A DNA stretch of 21,208 nucleotides from Clostridia bacterium (GCA_009783365.1 WRHG01000008.1:1-21208), one strand, 5' to 3'; shown: positions 7,499-15,622, numbered from the stretch's first letter. Notes: a model not told the origin generated them from the letters alone. Numbers and translations are program-made.

Positions 7499-8557
7499 TC
7501 AGAGGTAGATATGCCGGTATTTTTCGACAGCCCTTGCCATGGCAAGGATGTTTTGCGCTTTGCAGGTGTCGGGTATGCTGTTGGAATCCGAAATGATATA
7601 TCCGCCTCCGGGTCCAAGAAGATCTATGCATTGCCGGACCTCTTCCTCAACCTCCCGCTCGGACCCGGATGAAAGGGTATAGTTGATATCCACGTTGCCT
7701 ACCAGGCATAACTTGCCGCCATAGTTTTCTTTTAGCTTGCGCGTGTCCATGGCAGACTTCTCAATGGGGTGTATTCCTGATGCGCCAAGCTCGATGATAT
7801 CGTCCATGATGAGTTCATAATTTCCGTCGCTGTGGAAGATCCATGGTCTGCGAATGGCGTTCGCGGCTTTTCTTATGGGCTCCTTGAAGATTTCCCGGAA
7901 CATTGCGGGAGAGATCAGCATGCTTGTAGTAAACGCGATATCGTCAAAGCACCAGAAGAAGTCAAAATCCAGCTCGCTGAGATTCCTGTTTATCCGGCGG
8001 CTCCAGTCCGTATACATTTCAACGGTCTTTAACAGGGTGTCGTCCTCATCCGCATAAAACATGGACAGGTTTTCGATCCCCATGCTGAGGAGGGACGATG
8101 ACGCGCCCAGGCGTACCCGAGCGCCCAATGCAAAATCGCCTTTATACTCGCGGATCATGCCTTCGATGACGCGCATCAGCTTCTCATCGTCAGGATCAGG
8201 CATTTCGGCGGCGGACAACGCTTCCGCACAGTTGATCAACCCGCGGGTGAGGCTTGCGGTGCCGTGATCTGTCACATATTCTGTAAATATTGGAGGCAAC
8301 ACCTGAATCTCAACGGCGTCCATATTCAGTTTCTTCGCCACTTCCGGAACCGCGGTGAGCAAGGGGAGCGCTTCCGCCTTCTCCCCGGGCGCCCCCAACC
8401 ATCCCGTAACATTCAACCCGTCGGCAACCGGATCATCAATCGAGCGGCCGATGATCCTCTCCTGGATGCCCTTCATCATACTCCCATACATAAAGGGCAC
8501 TTTATCGGGAATGCCGCCGCGTAGCGCCGTGATCACCCGTTCCGCCTTGTTCATCAT
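7499..8557 (-). CDS. URO-D superfamily protein (methyltransferase-like)
   Basis: 352 residues of the uroporphyrinogen decarboxylase / MtaA-CmuA superfamily, a TIM-barrel fold. It has the family head AERVITALRGGIPDKVPF, the FDDIAF segment (204-209), WIFHSDGNYELIMDDIIELG (239-258), GIHPIE (261-266) and the end GGGYIISDSNSIP (317-329). True corrinoid methyltransferases use a His-x-Cys plus a late Cys as zinc ligands. Here the motif is His242-Ser-Asp244, and the late position is Ser/Asp, so a classic thiol-activating zinc site is absent. It also lacks the neighbours of heme biosynthesis, so it is not HemE. Two adjacent ATG codons (8557 and 8554) follow GGGAGG; the second has the better spacing. 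It sits 15 bases after the LarA-like gene. Its catalytic role is unknown. Confidence 0.87.
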   Translation of the reverse strand: MMNKAERVITALRGGIPDKVPFMYGSMMKGIQERIIGRSIDDPVADGLNVTGWLGAPGEKAEALPLLTAVPEVAKKLNMDAVEIQVLPPIFTEYVTDHGTASLTRGLINCAEALSAAEMPDPDDEKLMRVIEGMIREYKGDFALGARVRLGASSSLLSMGIENLSMFYADEDDTLLKTVEMYTDWSRRINRNLSELDFDFFWCFDDIAFTTSMLISPAMFREIFKEPIRKAANAIRRPWIFHSDGNYELIMDDIIELGASGIHPIEKSAMDTRKLKENYGGKLCLVGNVDINYTLSSGSEREVEEEVRQCIDLLGPGGGYIISDSNSIPDTCKAQNILAMARAVEKYRHIYL

Positions 8558-8572
8558 GCCGCCTCCCTATTA

Positions 8573-9853
8573 TCATGGTTCCTCGGGGTATGCCATCCTG
8601 GGGATGATTACCGGCCCTTCCGGCATGACGCTTATGGATGCGCCGTTTCCCGCCATCAAAAATGCGATGTCCATCGCTTCGCCAATCGTTTTGGCGTGGG
8701 TAAAAAACATTCGTTCGGCCAAATCCCGTTCAATCCCCTCGCTGACCAGAATCACTTTGTGGCGGGCGAGCCCCCTTGCGGGCACCTGAACCTGCCACTT
8801 ATCAACCTCGCTCGGTGATACGGACGTTTTTTCACAAAGCTCCCTGACCGTGCCGCAGGATAGAATCAGGTCCCTGAAAGCGTCATGGCCCACATGGTCC
8901 TCGCAGCGTGCCGCCATGACGATGACGCCGCCCGCCTTGGCGACTCTGGATGCAGTATCAATCCCCTTGACGACCTGGTATAGATTTCGGTCTAATGGAT
9001 AACCGTTGTTGGAGGTGACCACGATATCTGCTTTCTCTGCTTTTACCGACATCGTTTCTTCCACAAAGCGGCATCCCGCCAGGTGCGCCTCTATGGGATC
9101 GCCTGCGAACGCGCCGATGATCCGCTTGTTTTTATCGAGAGCGACGTTGAGTATGAATTGGAGGCCGGACATGCGGGCTGCCTCCACACACTCATCATGA
9201 ATGGGATTGCCGGCGAGGCAGGCCTGCTGCGCGCTGTAACAGGCAATGTTCTCTGGCTTGTGGTTGGCAAGGATGGTGGACGCGCCGGCGACCCCCGGCA
9301 AAATACTCTTCCTGCCTCCGCTGAATCCCGCGAAAAAATGCGATTCGATAAACCCCTCCGCGATAACCAAATCACTTTCCAAAACCAGTCTGTTCAGAAA
9401 CAACTCGTTTCCGGTGGACATTTTTCCGAAGCTTACAAGGTTCGCTTTATCCTTCGCGATATGGTTGACCAACGTGTACGCGCCGCAAATCTCCATCCCG
9501 AATTGCTCGTGCATTTCCTGCTGCGTCATGGGGCGGTGAAGGCCCGTCGCAATCAAGATCGTGGGGCGGCCATCCTCTTTCCCTGTTCCCAGATTTCTCA
9601 TGATCGCCGGAATTGTAAGCGTACTCGGCATGGGGCGCGTATGGTCGTTGGTGATCAGCAGCGTTCTTTTTGCTGACCGTGATATGGCACGCAAACCAGG
9701 AGACCCGATGGGATTTTCCATGGCGTTTTTCAGGATTTCATCCGCGGAAGCGCCCGGGTCGTATGCTTTTGGCTCCAGGATTTGGCATTGCAGACCCTCT
9801 GGCAACCGCAGTTCCATCTCGTCCCTGCCATAGGGCAAATGAATCGGCTTCAA
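8573..9853 (-). CDS. larA: LarA-type nickel-pincer-nucleotide racemase/epimerase (DUF2088)
   Basis: 426 residues, full length for LarA. The residues known from the Lactobacillus plantarum lactate racemase are all present with a constant shift of two: Asp70 and Arg73 (DHTRP), His106 (TGLHR), His172 (ESHFF), Lys182 (GGRKSILPG, the nickel-pincer attachment), His198 (ANHK) and Lys296 (LYQVVKG). It should therefore racemise or epimerise a 2-hydroxy acid. The family is known to act on lactate, malate, aromatic lactates and sugar acids, so lactate is not assured. The start is TTG at 9853, supported by AGGAGGGAGG 7 bases upstream; there is no nearby ATG. It is the first gene of the operon. The cofactor genes larB, larC and larE are not here and must lie elsewhere. 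I see no convincing promoter in the spacer before it. Confidence 0.9.
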   Translation of the reverse strand: MKPIHLPYGRDEMELRLPEGLQCQILEPKAYDPGASADEILKNAMENPIGSPGLRAISRSAKRTLLITNDHTRPMPSTLTIPAIMRNLGTGKEDGRPTILIATGLHRPMTQQEMHEQFGMEICGAYTLVNHIAKDKANLVSFGKMSTGNELFLNRLVLESDLVIAEGFIESHFFAGFSGGRKSILPGVAGASTILANHKPENIACYSAQQACLAGNPIHDECVEAARMSGLQFILNVALDKNKRIIGAFAGDPIEAHLAGCRFVEETMSVKAEKADIVVTSNNGYPLDRNLYQVVKGIDTASRVAKAGGVIVMAARCEDHVGHDAFRDLILSCGTVRELCEKTSVSPSEVDKWQVQVPARGLARHKVILVSEGIERDLAERMFFTHAKTIGEAMDIAFLMAGNGASISVMPEGPVIIPRMAYPEEP

Positions 9854-10026
9854 GGCTACGCCTCCCTCCTATGATTGCTATTCGACTTCCGGTTCTGTTT
9901 TCCTTGCTTCACGTCAACTTCTTCACGTAGCGTAGCGCTGCGCCTCGCTTCTGCGGCTTGGTGAAAACGCAAATCCTTTCCGCTCACACCCTTTACGGCA
10001 TTGATGATGATCCTGCCTGCCGGTGC

Positions 10027-10073
10027 AATCTCCCACATTTGCCGGGAAATCTCCCCACGAAATCTCCCACATT
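10027..10073. repeat. Tandem GTGGGAGATT-type repeats, possible IS21-family end remnant
   Basis: AATCTCCCACATT occurs exactly at 10027-10039 and 10061-10073, with a related AATCTCCCCA copy at 10048-10057. On the minus strand these read as GTGGGAGATT-like units behind a TGTCAA head at 10083. Multiple short repeats at the ends are a known trait of IS21-family elements, but no transposase remains here. They could equally be regulator sites just upstream of the metY -35. The rest of the divergent spacer (9854-10026) holds only GC-rich sequence with no gene I can support. Confidence 0.4.
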
Positions 10074-10077
10074 CAGG

Positions 10078-10106
10078 TTGACAAGTCGGAGGGCCTATGG
10101 TATCCT
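10078..10106 (+). promoter_or_regulatory. Predicted strong promoter of metY-metA operon
   Basis: TTGACA (10078-10083), 17-base spacer, TATCCT (10101-10106), with TGG before the -10 as an extended element. The leader before the metY ATG is only about 24 bases, too short for a SAM riboswitch or T-box. The -10 overlaps an inverted repeat, TGGTA-TCCT-TACCA (10098-10111), that could be an operator. Confidence 0.75.
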
Positions 10107-10135
10107 TACCAATCCCCAAAAATGGAGGCGTGCGC

Positions 10136-11434
10136 ATGAAACATACCGAAGGAAAGACCTACCGCTTTGATACGCTGCAAACCCATGCGGGACAGAACGC
10201 GGATCCGGCCACCGGTTCGTGTGCGGTGCCGATCTATCAAACCGCGGCTTATTTGTTCCATGATACGGACCATGCGGTGCGGCTGTTCTCGCTGGAGGAA
10301 AGCGGTAACATTTACACACGCATCATGAACCCCACCACCGATGTGCTGGAAAAGCGGCTGGCGGCACTCGAGGACGGCGTGGGCGCGGTGGCGGTGGCGT
10401 CGGGTATGTCAGCCATCGCGTATGCGCTGTTCAATGTAGCGCAGACCGGGGACGAGATCCTGGCGTTGTCTACGCTGTATGGCGGCACATACACGCTTCT
10501 TATGGACCGCATGAAGCGTCACGGCATCACGGTACGCCTGGTGGGGCCCGAGGACTTGGCCGGACTGGAAGCCGCCATCACCGACAAAACACGTGCGGTC
10601 TACCTGGAGACCATCGGCAACCCCAACATGAACATCCCGGATATAGAAGCCATTGCCGGCGTTGCGCATAGGCACGGCGTGTGCGTGGTTGCGGACAATA
10701 CCTTCGGCACCCCGTATCTTGTACGCCTGAAAGAGTACGGCGTGGATGTGGTTGTGCATTCGTTAACCAAGTACATCGGAGGGCATGGCACAAGCATTGG
10801 AGGCGCTGTGATTGACCTGGGCGTCTTCGATTGGCATAATCCGCGCTATCCGGATTTTATTGAACCGGACCCGGGCTATCACGGGCTGGTGTACGCCGAT
10901 ATGGGAGCCGCTGCCTACATCACCAAACTGCGTGTAATGCAACTGCGCGATACCGGCGCGGCGCTCAGCCCGTTTAACGCTTTCCTCTTTTTACAGGGTC
11001 TGGAGACGCTGAGCCTGCGCATGGAACGGCATAGCGTCAGCGCCCTGCGTATCGCCCGGTGGCTTCAAAATCGGCCTGAGGTACAGTGGGTTAGCTACCC
11101 AGGCTTGCCGGACGATCCGTACTACGCGCGTGCGCAGCGTTATTTTCCCAAGGGTGTGGGCGGTATCCTTGCCTTTGGCATCCGCGGCGGCGTCGCGGCG
11201 GGTAAGAGATTCATCGATGCGCTGGAAATCTTTTCTCTGCTGGCGAATGTATCGGATACCAAGTCCCTGGTCATTCATCCGGCCAGCACCACTCATTCTC
11301 AACTTGACGAGGAGGGCCTGCGCCTGGCGGGTGTCGAGCCTGAAGCCATCCGGCTTTCCGTTGGCTTGGAGGACATTGACGATCTGATTGAGGATCTGCG
11401 TCAGGCGCTGCTAAAAGCAATAGCAGGGACATAA
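10136..11434 (+). CDS. metY: O-acetylhomoserine sulfhydrylase (aminocarboxypropyltransferase)
   Basis: A 432-residue PLP enzyme that makes homocysteine from O-acetylhomoserine and sulfide, in the cytoplasm. Family marks in order are the head RFDTLQTHAGQNADPATGS, VPIYQTAAYLF, YTRIMNPTTDVLEKRLAALE, ASGMSA (89-94), the ADNTFGTPYL segment with PLP-contacting Asp187 (186-195), and the Schiff-base Lys212 in HSLTKYIGGHGT. The C-terminal domain has NVSDTKSLVIHPASTTHSQL. The length of about 430 and the sequence between 215 and 275 fit MetY rather than the shorter MetB/MetC (about 380-400). ATG 10136 is chosen because GGAGG lies 7 bases before it; the in-frame ATG at 10097 would lie inside the promoter. 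It is the first gene of a metY-metA-URO-D operon, so homocysteine synthesis is complete here from homoserine. Confidence 0.94.
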   Translation: MKHTEGKTYRFDTLQTHAGQNADPATGSCAVPIYQTAAYLFHDTDHAVRLFSLEESGNIYTRIMNPTTDVLEKRLAALEDGVGAVAVASGMSAIAYALFNVAQTGDEILALSTLYGGTYTLLMDRMKRHGITVRLVGPEDLAGLEAAITDKTRAVYLETIGNPNMNIPDIEAIAGVAHRHGVCVVADNTFGTPYLVRLKEYGVDVVVHSLTKYIGGHGTSIGGAVIDLGVFDWHNPRYPDFIEPDPGYHGLVYADMGAAAYITKLRVMQLRDTGAALSPFNAFLFLQGLETLSLRMERHSVSALRIARWLQNRPEVQWVSYPGLPDDPYYARAQRYFPKGVGGILAFGIRGGVAAGKRFIDALEIFSLLANVSDTKSLVIHPASTTHSQLDEEGLRLAGVEPEAIRLSVGLEDIDDLIEDLRQALLKAIAGT

Positions 11435-11460
11435 ACAGGGATTCCGTGACGTCCCCGTTT
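11434..11460 (+). terminator. Weak hairpin between metY and metA
   Basis: AACAGGGA and TCCCCGTT pair with one mismatch around a 10-base loop directly after the metY stop. Only three T follow, so it is at most a partial terminator or an mRNA-stability element. Confidence 0.25.
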
Positions 11461-11485
11461 AGTTCATTCGCAGGAGGGAACCGTT

Positions 11486-12418
11486 GTGCCCGTAAAAATT
11501 CCGGATACGCTGCCCGCGGCAAGAACGCTTGCCGATGAAAACATCTTTGTGATGCGGCAGGAGCGGTCGATGCATCAAGATATCAGGCCGTTGCGTATTG
11601 CGATCCTCAACCTGATGCCCACGAAAGAGCGTACCGAAACGCAGTTGCTGCGGTTGATCGGCAACACGCCGCTGCAGGTGGAGGCCACGCTGCTGCGCAC
11701 CGCTACTTATGAGGGCACGAATACCGCCCATGAACATTTGGCCGCTTTTTACTGCACCTTTAGCGAGGTGGCGGCCGAGCGCTTTGATGGGCTGGTAATA
11801 ACCGGAGCGCCGGTGGAGCAAATCGAGTTCGTTCAGGTCCGCTATTGGGAGGAGCTGCTCCGGGTGCTGGAATGGGCGGATAGGCATGTGTTCAGCACGT
11901 TGTTTATTTGCTGGGCGGCGCAGGCTGCGATGTACCATTACTATGGGATTGGAAAACATCCCCTGCCTCACAAGATGTTCGGCGTGTTTGAACATCGCGT
12001 TTGCAATCCGCTGAGCAGGCTGATGCGCGGCTTTGACGATGTGTTTTCCATTCCTGTCAGCAGACACACCGAAATTCGGGAAAAAGATGTGGCGGCTTGC
12101 CCGCTGTTGGAGTTGCTGGCGGTGTCCGGGGAGTCCGGCGTTGGCCTGGCACAAAGCACGGACGGCCGGCGCGTGTTTGCCACCGGCCATAGCGAGTACG
12201 ATGCCATGACCCTGGATGCCGAGTACCGGCGTGACGTTCAGAAGGGAATCGGCGTATCCGTGCCGAAGCACTACTATCCGGACGATGATCCGGATAAGGC
12301 GCCGGTAGTGCGCTGGCGCGGTCACGCAAACCTGCTGTTCTCGAACTGGCTTAATTATTATGTGTATCAGGAAACTCCATACGACCTGACAAGGCTATTG
12401 GGAGGCGAATCGCCGTGA
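11486..12418 (+). CDS. metA: Homoserine O-acetyltransferase, MetA type
   Basis: A 310-residue enzyme that acylates homoserine, the first committed step of methionine synthesis. The catalytic nucleophile Cys142 lies in FICWAAQA, and His235 and Glu237 lie in TGHSEYD. All match the standard MetA numbering. Position 111 is Glu (GAPVEQIEF), the residue known to select acetyl-CoA in Bacillus-type enzymes, whereas succinyl-CoA users such as E. coli have Gly. The product should therefore be O-acetylhomoserine, the substrate of the MetY just upstream. The start is GTG 11486 behind AGGAGGG. The end overlaps the next gene by four bases (GTGA), so the URO-D-like gene is translationally coupled. MetA is often named homoserine O-succinyltransferase by similarity; that label would be wrong here by the Glu111 rule. 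Confidence 0.95.
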   Translation: MPVKIPDTLPAARTLADENIFVMRQERSMHQDIRPLRIAILNLMPTKERTETQLLRLIGNTPLQVEATLLRTATYEGTNTAHEHLAAFYCTFSEVAAERFDGLVITGAPVEQIEFVQVRYWEELLRVLEWADRHVFSTLFICWAAQAAMYHYYGIGKHPLPHKMFGVFEHRVCNPLSRLMRGFDDVFSIPVSRHTEIREKDVAACPLLELLAVSGESGVGLAQSTDGRRVFATGHSEYDAMTLDAEYRRDVQKGIGVSVPKHYYPDDDPDKAPVVRWRGHANLLFSNWLNYYVYQETPYDLTRLLGGESP

Positions 12419-13557
12419 ATCACCGTCAACGCGTGAATGCAATTCTGCATTATCAAAATTATGATGTTATGCCCGTCGTACATTTTGGCTATTGGCAGGA
12501 CACGCTTGAAAAGTGGATACGGGAGGGGCATCTTTCGCTCTCGCCTGAAGAACTCACAGAAGTTTTGACGGACGGTTCGGAGGCGGAGGCTGCGCTTTCA
12601 GAAAAGCTGGGTTTCGACTTCAATTGGTATTCGGTGCTGTCGGATAAGGCCGGGTGGATTTCACTCTACCCAAAGTTTCCCAAAAGGGTTGTAAAGGACT
12701 TGGGCGGCGGAGCCTGCCATTTACAAAATGAAGAGGGACTGATCGTCCTGCAGCGTGAGGGAGCGACCGGAATTCCGGCTGAAATCGGATATACGCTGAT
12801 GGATCGCCGCTCCTGGGAGGAGTTGTATCTGCCAAAGCTCCAATTCAATACGGAAAGGATCAACAGCGAAGGTATTGCCCGTTACGAGGCGCTGGAACCA
12901 ACGCGCAAAACGCCGTTGGGGCTTTACTTCGGCAGCCTGTTCGGGCAGATACGCAATTGGATGGGCCTTGAGGCGGTAACCTATCTACAGGTTGACGACG
13001 AGGAGCTTTTTAATGAAATCGTGAGCGCTGTCGCGGACCTTTGCTACAAAACTGCGGAAGAGATGTTACAGTCGTCCATCCGTTTTGATTTTGCTCATTT
13101 TTGGGAGGACATCTGCTTTAAAAATGGACCCATCGTATCGCCGCGCGCATTCAACGAAAAGTTCGGCCCGCTGTATAAGCGATTAACAAAGTTGTGCAAC
13201 GGCCATGGTATTGACATCGTATCCCTGGACTGTGACGGTATGATTGACGAGCTGATTCCAACATGGATTACAAACGGAGTCAATACGATGTTCCCAATCG
13301 AAGTGGGCACCTGGGAGGCGTCCATTGCGCCGTGGCGAGCGCGGTACGGCAAGGCACTGCGTGGCGTTGGAGGCATGGATAAGCGTGTCTTCGCGCAGGA
13401 CTTCGCCGCGGTCGACCGTGAGGTTGAGCGCCTAAAGCCCCTGGTCGAGTTGGGTGGATATATTCCTTGCCCCGACCATCGCATCGCGCCGGACGCAAAA
13501 TGGGATAATGTACGCTATTATTGCGACAGAATGCGTTCGGCATTTGGCGCGGTCTGA
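12415..13557 (+). CDS. URO-D superfamily protein in the methionine operon (putative methyltransferase)
   Basis: A 380-residue TIM-barrel protein of the uroporphyrinogen decarboxylase superfamily, which is distantly related to the methyltransfer domain of MetE. Features seen are the head [41 protein letters not shown] (226-246), IVSLDCDG (268-275), [12 protein letters not shown] and [14 protein letters not shown] (347-360). Cys273 lies where MtaA-type enzymes have the second ligand of His-x-Cys, and Cys352 where they have the late Cys ligand. The His is replaced by Leu271. A thiol-binding zinc site is thus possible but not complete. GTG 12415 overlaps the metA stop and has GGGAGG 9 bases before it. 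The operon suggests a job with homocysteine, for example methylating it, but no corrinoid protein is encoded in the window. It is only distantly like the URO-D protein at 7499-8557. Confidence 0.82.
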   Translation: MNHRQRVNAILHYQNYDVMPVVHFGYWQDTLEKWIREGHLSLSPEELTEVLTDGSEAEAALSEKLGFDFNWYSVLSDKAGWISLYPKFPKRVVKDLGGGACHLQNEEGLIVLQREGATGIPAEIGYTLMDRRSWEELYLPKLQFNTERINSEGIARYEALEPTRKTPLGLYFGSLFGQIRNWMGLEAVTYLQVDDEELFNEIVSAVADLCYKTAEEMLQSSIRFDFAHFWEDICFKNGPIVSPRAFNEKFGPLYKRLTKLCNGHGIDIVSLDCDGMIDELIPTWITNGVNTMFPIEVGTWEASIAPWRARYGKALRGVGGMDKRVFAQDFAAVDREVERLKPLVELGGYIPCPDHRIAPDAKWDNVRYYCDRMRSAFGAV

Positions 13558-13585
13558 GTGATGGACGGTTGCCGATCGCGCGAAT

Positions 13586-13626
13586 CCGAATCCGGCCGCT
13601 GTTTTTTGATGGGAGCCGCGATTCGG
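13586..13626. terminator. Possible bidirectional hairpin between convergent genes
   Basis: CCGAATC (13586-13592) pairs with GATTCGG (13620-13626), extended by a short GGC/GCC stem across a bulge. It lies in the 74-base space between two converging genes. There is no clear U-tract beyond either arm, so the call is weak. Confidence 0.3.
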
Positions 13627-13631
13627 GCGGT

Positions 13632-14669
13632 CTACGTCCCGTTCAATTGATCGGCGCTGAGTTCGTTTAGGAGCGGTTCGCCCATCATATACCGCCTAAC
13701 GTTTTGCGTAAGGATATCATAGATTCTTGGCAGGAAGTTCGGGCTGAGGCTTGAGCCTGAGATGTGCGGCGTCATGATCACGTTAGGGAAGCGCCACAGC
13801 GGATGGTCCGCCGGCATCGGATAATGATAATGTACATCCAGCGCCGCGCCGCCTAAATGTCCGTCGCGCAGCACGTTTAGCAGCGCTTGCTCGACAATCA
13901 GCGGACCGCGCGCAAAGTTAAGCAGATACGCGCCCGCGGGCAGCGTGCGCAACATCCCTTCGCCGATTATTCCCTCGGTCATTTTGGTGAGCGGCATCGC
14001 CGCGATGAAAAAGTCAAGCCTCTTGCAAAATGCCGACTCTTCTCCGGGATAATAGAATTCTACCGGTATTTCCGCCTTTACGTCACCCGTTCCCGGCACG
14101 ATGTAATAATTTCTCTTTGTGAAATCCGCTCGTTCGCGATCATAGGCCACTACCTCCATGCCCACCGCCGCGGCCAGCCGCGCCGCCTCCCTTGCGATGG
14201 AACCATAGCCAAAGAAGCCCACCCGCTTGCCGCGCAGTTCGGTTTGATGGCGGGCGGAACGTTCCCAGACACCTGCTTCCTGGTTGCGTATCATACCACG
14301 GATGTCACGGTTTAAATTGACCATCATCGCAAGACACCAATCGCCTATGGGCGTATCGAACTCTCCGCGGCCGTTGCAAGCGCGTATCCCTCTGAGCGGA
14401 AGATCAAGGCCGAACAACTGAGAGTACCCTGTTGTGCTAATTTGCATCAACTTCAGCTTTTCAAAGGCGGCCATGTTGGCAAAAGGGAGTTCGCAAAAGA
14501 GAATCTCCGTATCCATCACATGATCGGGCGGCGCCGGAACGTCGGCTGCCTCATAGTCCGTATAGGGGGTCCCGGTTAATACAGCCACCTCGAGACCGTC
14601 GATTTTGCGCAGGCGATTCAGCGCCTCTTCGCTGCGGTCCATCCATATCAGCAGCTTCGTTTTTTTCAT
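13632..14669 (-). CDS. D-isomer-specific 2-hydroxyacid dehydrogenase-like protein lacking the catalytic Glu
   Basis: 345 residues of the NAD-dependent 2-hydroxyacid dehydrogenase family. The nucleotide fold is at KRVGFFGYGSIAREAARLA (148-166), Arg254 is in NFARGPL, and the catalytic His302 is in TPHISGSS. The usual D-V-F-x-x-E-P-L-P motif reads DVHYHYPMP (278-286), so the Glu that pairs with the catalytic His is Tyr283. A long insertion (about 180-215) follows the second Rossmann strand. Activity may be altered or lost, and a binding or regulatory role is possible. ATG 14669 follows AGGAGGAGGAG and starts the family-like sequence; the farther upstream frame lies in the promoter. It has its own promoter with a palindrome also found before the DUF5685 gene. 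It lies behind the ATP-grasp operon, on the same strand, 93 bases away. Confidence 0.87.
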   Translation of the reverse strand: MKKTKLLIWMDRSEEALNRLRKIDGLEVAVLTGTPYTDYEAADVPAPPDHVMDTEILFCELPFANMAAFEKLKLMQISTTGYSQLFGLDLPLRGIRACNGRGEFDTPIGDWCLAMMVNLNRDIRGMIRNQEAGVWERSARHQTELRGKRVGFFGYGSIAREAARLAAAVGMEVVAYDRERADFTKRNYYIVPGTGDVKAEIPVEFYYPGEESAFCKRLDFFIAAMPLTKMTEGIIGEGMLRTLPAGAYLLNFARGPLIVEQALLNVLRDGHLGGAALDVHYHYPMPADHPLWRFPNVIMTPHISGSSLSPNFLPRIYDILTQNVRRYMMGEPLLNELSADQLNGT

Positions 14670-14703
14670 GGAGCGCTCCTCCTCCTCAATTGATGATATT
14701 GCT

Positions 14704-14718
14704 ATGCTACCATAGCAT
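14704..14718. promoter_or_regulatory. Perfect palindrome ATGCTA-N3-TAGCAT, candidate operator (copy 1)
   Basis: ATGCTA (14704-14709), CCA, TAGCAT (14713-14718). It overlaps the -10 of the dehydrogenase promoter, an ideal place for a repressor. The same arms and gap are found at 17367-17381. The protein that binds is unknown. Confidence 0.55.
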
Positions 14719-14738
14719 AAAATCGAGGCCGGCGGCAA
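14709..14738 (-). promoter_or_regulatory. Predicted promoter of the 2-hydroxyacid dehydrogenase gene
   Basis: On the minus strand TTGCCG (14733-14738), an 18-base spacer, TATGGT (14709-14714), with TGC as extended -10. An alternative -10 is TAGCAT directly downstream. The start codon is about 40 bases further. Confidence 0.5.
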
Positions 14739-14762
14739 TCCGGGATTCATCACCAACGGCCG

Positions 14763-15620
14763 TCATAAACGCAAAGCCCGTTGAATACCGTCCAGGAAGA
14801 GTCCGGCAATGTTTATGTCGCTTACTTGGTAGAGCATACGGCTTCCTACCACGTCTTCCACTTCGCTGATGACAGGGCCGCCGTGATGGTATAAAAAATC
14901 GATGCCGGCAAAGCTCAACGGGGCATTATTTGCTTGAAAACGGGCTATTACTTCCATCGCCAGGGAACGCTCCGGCGCACTGAGGTTGTGCAATGCCGCG
15001 TGACCTCCCTTTTTATAATTACATAGAAAGCCATCCTGGGCTCTTCGCATAACGCCGGCAACGATTTCGCCAAAGACCACATACACCCGTAAATCACGCC
15101 CCGCGCCGGCTGCCAGTTGCTGCTGGATAACCGGTTGCGGAAAAATAGCGCCCACGGCCTCGCGCCATTGATCCTCGTCGTGCACGAGGGATACCCGATC
15201 TCCGCCGTGACCCTGCGCAGGCTTGATCACCAGGGGATAGGCTGAAAGGCGGGGCGGCGTCAGGACGCCGCCCGATAACAAGTATTCGCTTTTCAGCATA
15301 GGCAAGCCGCTTAGGAATTGGCGGGTGCGACGTTTGTCATTGCAGATTTCACATACGCTGGCGCTGTTGAATACGGGTATGTCCATGGACTCATAATAGC
15401 GGCTGATGAAATGGTTGCGCTGTCTGGAAATGACCCAATCAGGCCGCGGAGAATGCCGGCCCGGTGAAATATGGGAAGGGTCATGCAGCCCGAGATGAAG
15501 GCTGGAACATAGTACAGGTGAAATGAAAATGCCGCGCTTCAGCCCCTCAGCCGCTACAAGGGAAACAAAGTCCTGATTCACGCTGAAATCCGAATCATTA
15601 TAAAGCATCCAGGAATGCAT
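14763..15620 (-). CDS. ATP-grasp (RimK/YheC-like) ligase with altered metal site
   Basis: A 285-residue ATP-grasp protein of unknown substrate. The ATP-binding Lys133 lies in YPLVIKPAQGHGGDRVSLV, and the central GRDLRVYVVFGEIVAGVMRR (174-193) is typical. The metal-binding region is SFAGIDFLYHHGG followed by SEVEDVVGSRMLYQ (252-265). In RimK-type enzymes this last motif is E-V/I-N; here the Asn is Glu255, a difference that may define a subfamily. The N-terminal third (1-85) with LYNDSDFSVNQDFVSLVAAE is unlike the partner gene. The start ATG 15620 sits 2 bases after the stop of the upstream ATP-grasp gene and has only a weak GGGTGAAG site, so it is probably translationally coupled; Met5 (15608) is an alternative. 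It should join an acid to an amine using ATP, with the second ligase and the amidohydrolase in one operon. Confidence 0.86.
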   Translation of the reverse strand: MHSWMLYNDSDFSVNQDFVSLVAAEGLKRGIFISPVLCSSLHLGLHDPSHISPGRHSPRPDWVISRQRNHFISRYYESMDIPVFNSASVCEICNDKRRTRQFLSGLPMLKSEYLLSGGVLTPPRLSAYPLVIKPAQGHGGDRVSLVHDEDQWREAVGAIFPQPVIQQQLAAGAGRDLRVYVVFGEIVAGVMRRAQDGFLCNYKKGGHAALHNLSAPERSLAMEVIARFQANNAPLSFAGIDFLYHHGGPVISEVEDVVGSRMLYQVSDINIAGLFLDGIQRALRL

Positions 15621-15622
15621 GG

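Noticed and set aside
10107..10135. Search for a SAM riboswitch or T-box before metY
   Set aside because: The predicted start of transcription leaves only about 24 bases before the ATG, and none of the conserved leader motifs is present upstream.
9856..10137. A 93-residue minus-strand open frame in the larA/metY spacer
   Set aside because: It spans the metY promoter and the repeats, has no recognisable domain, and its favoured start would lie within the metY coding region. The repeats explain its apparent periodicity.
11459..12325. A long minus-strand frame (288 residues) antisense to metA
   Set aside because: metA is unmistakable with all catalytic residues; the antisense product is His/Arg-rich with no family likeness.
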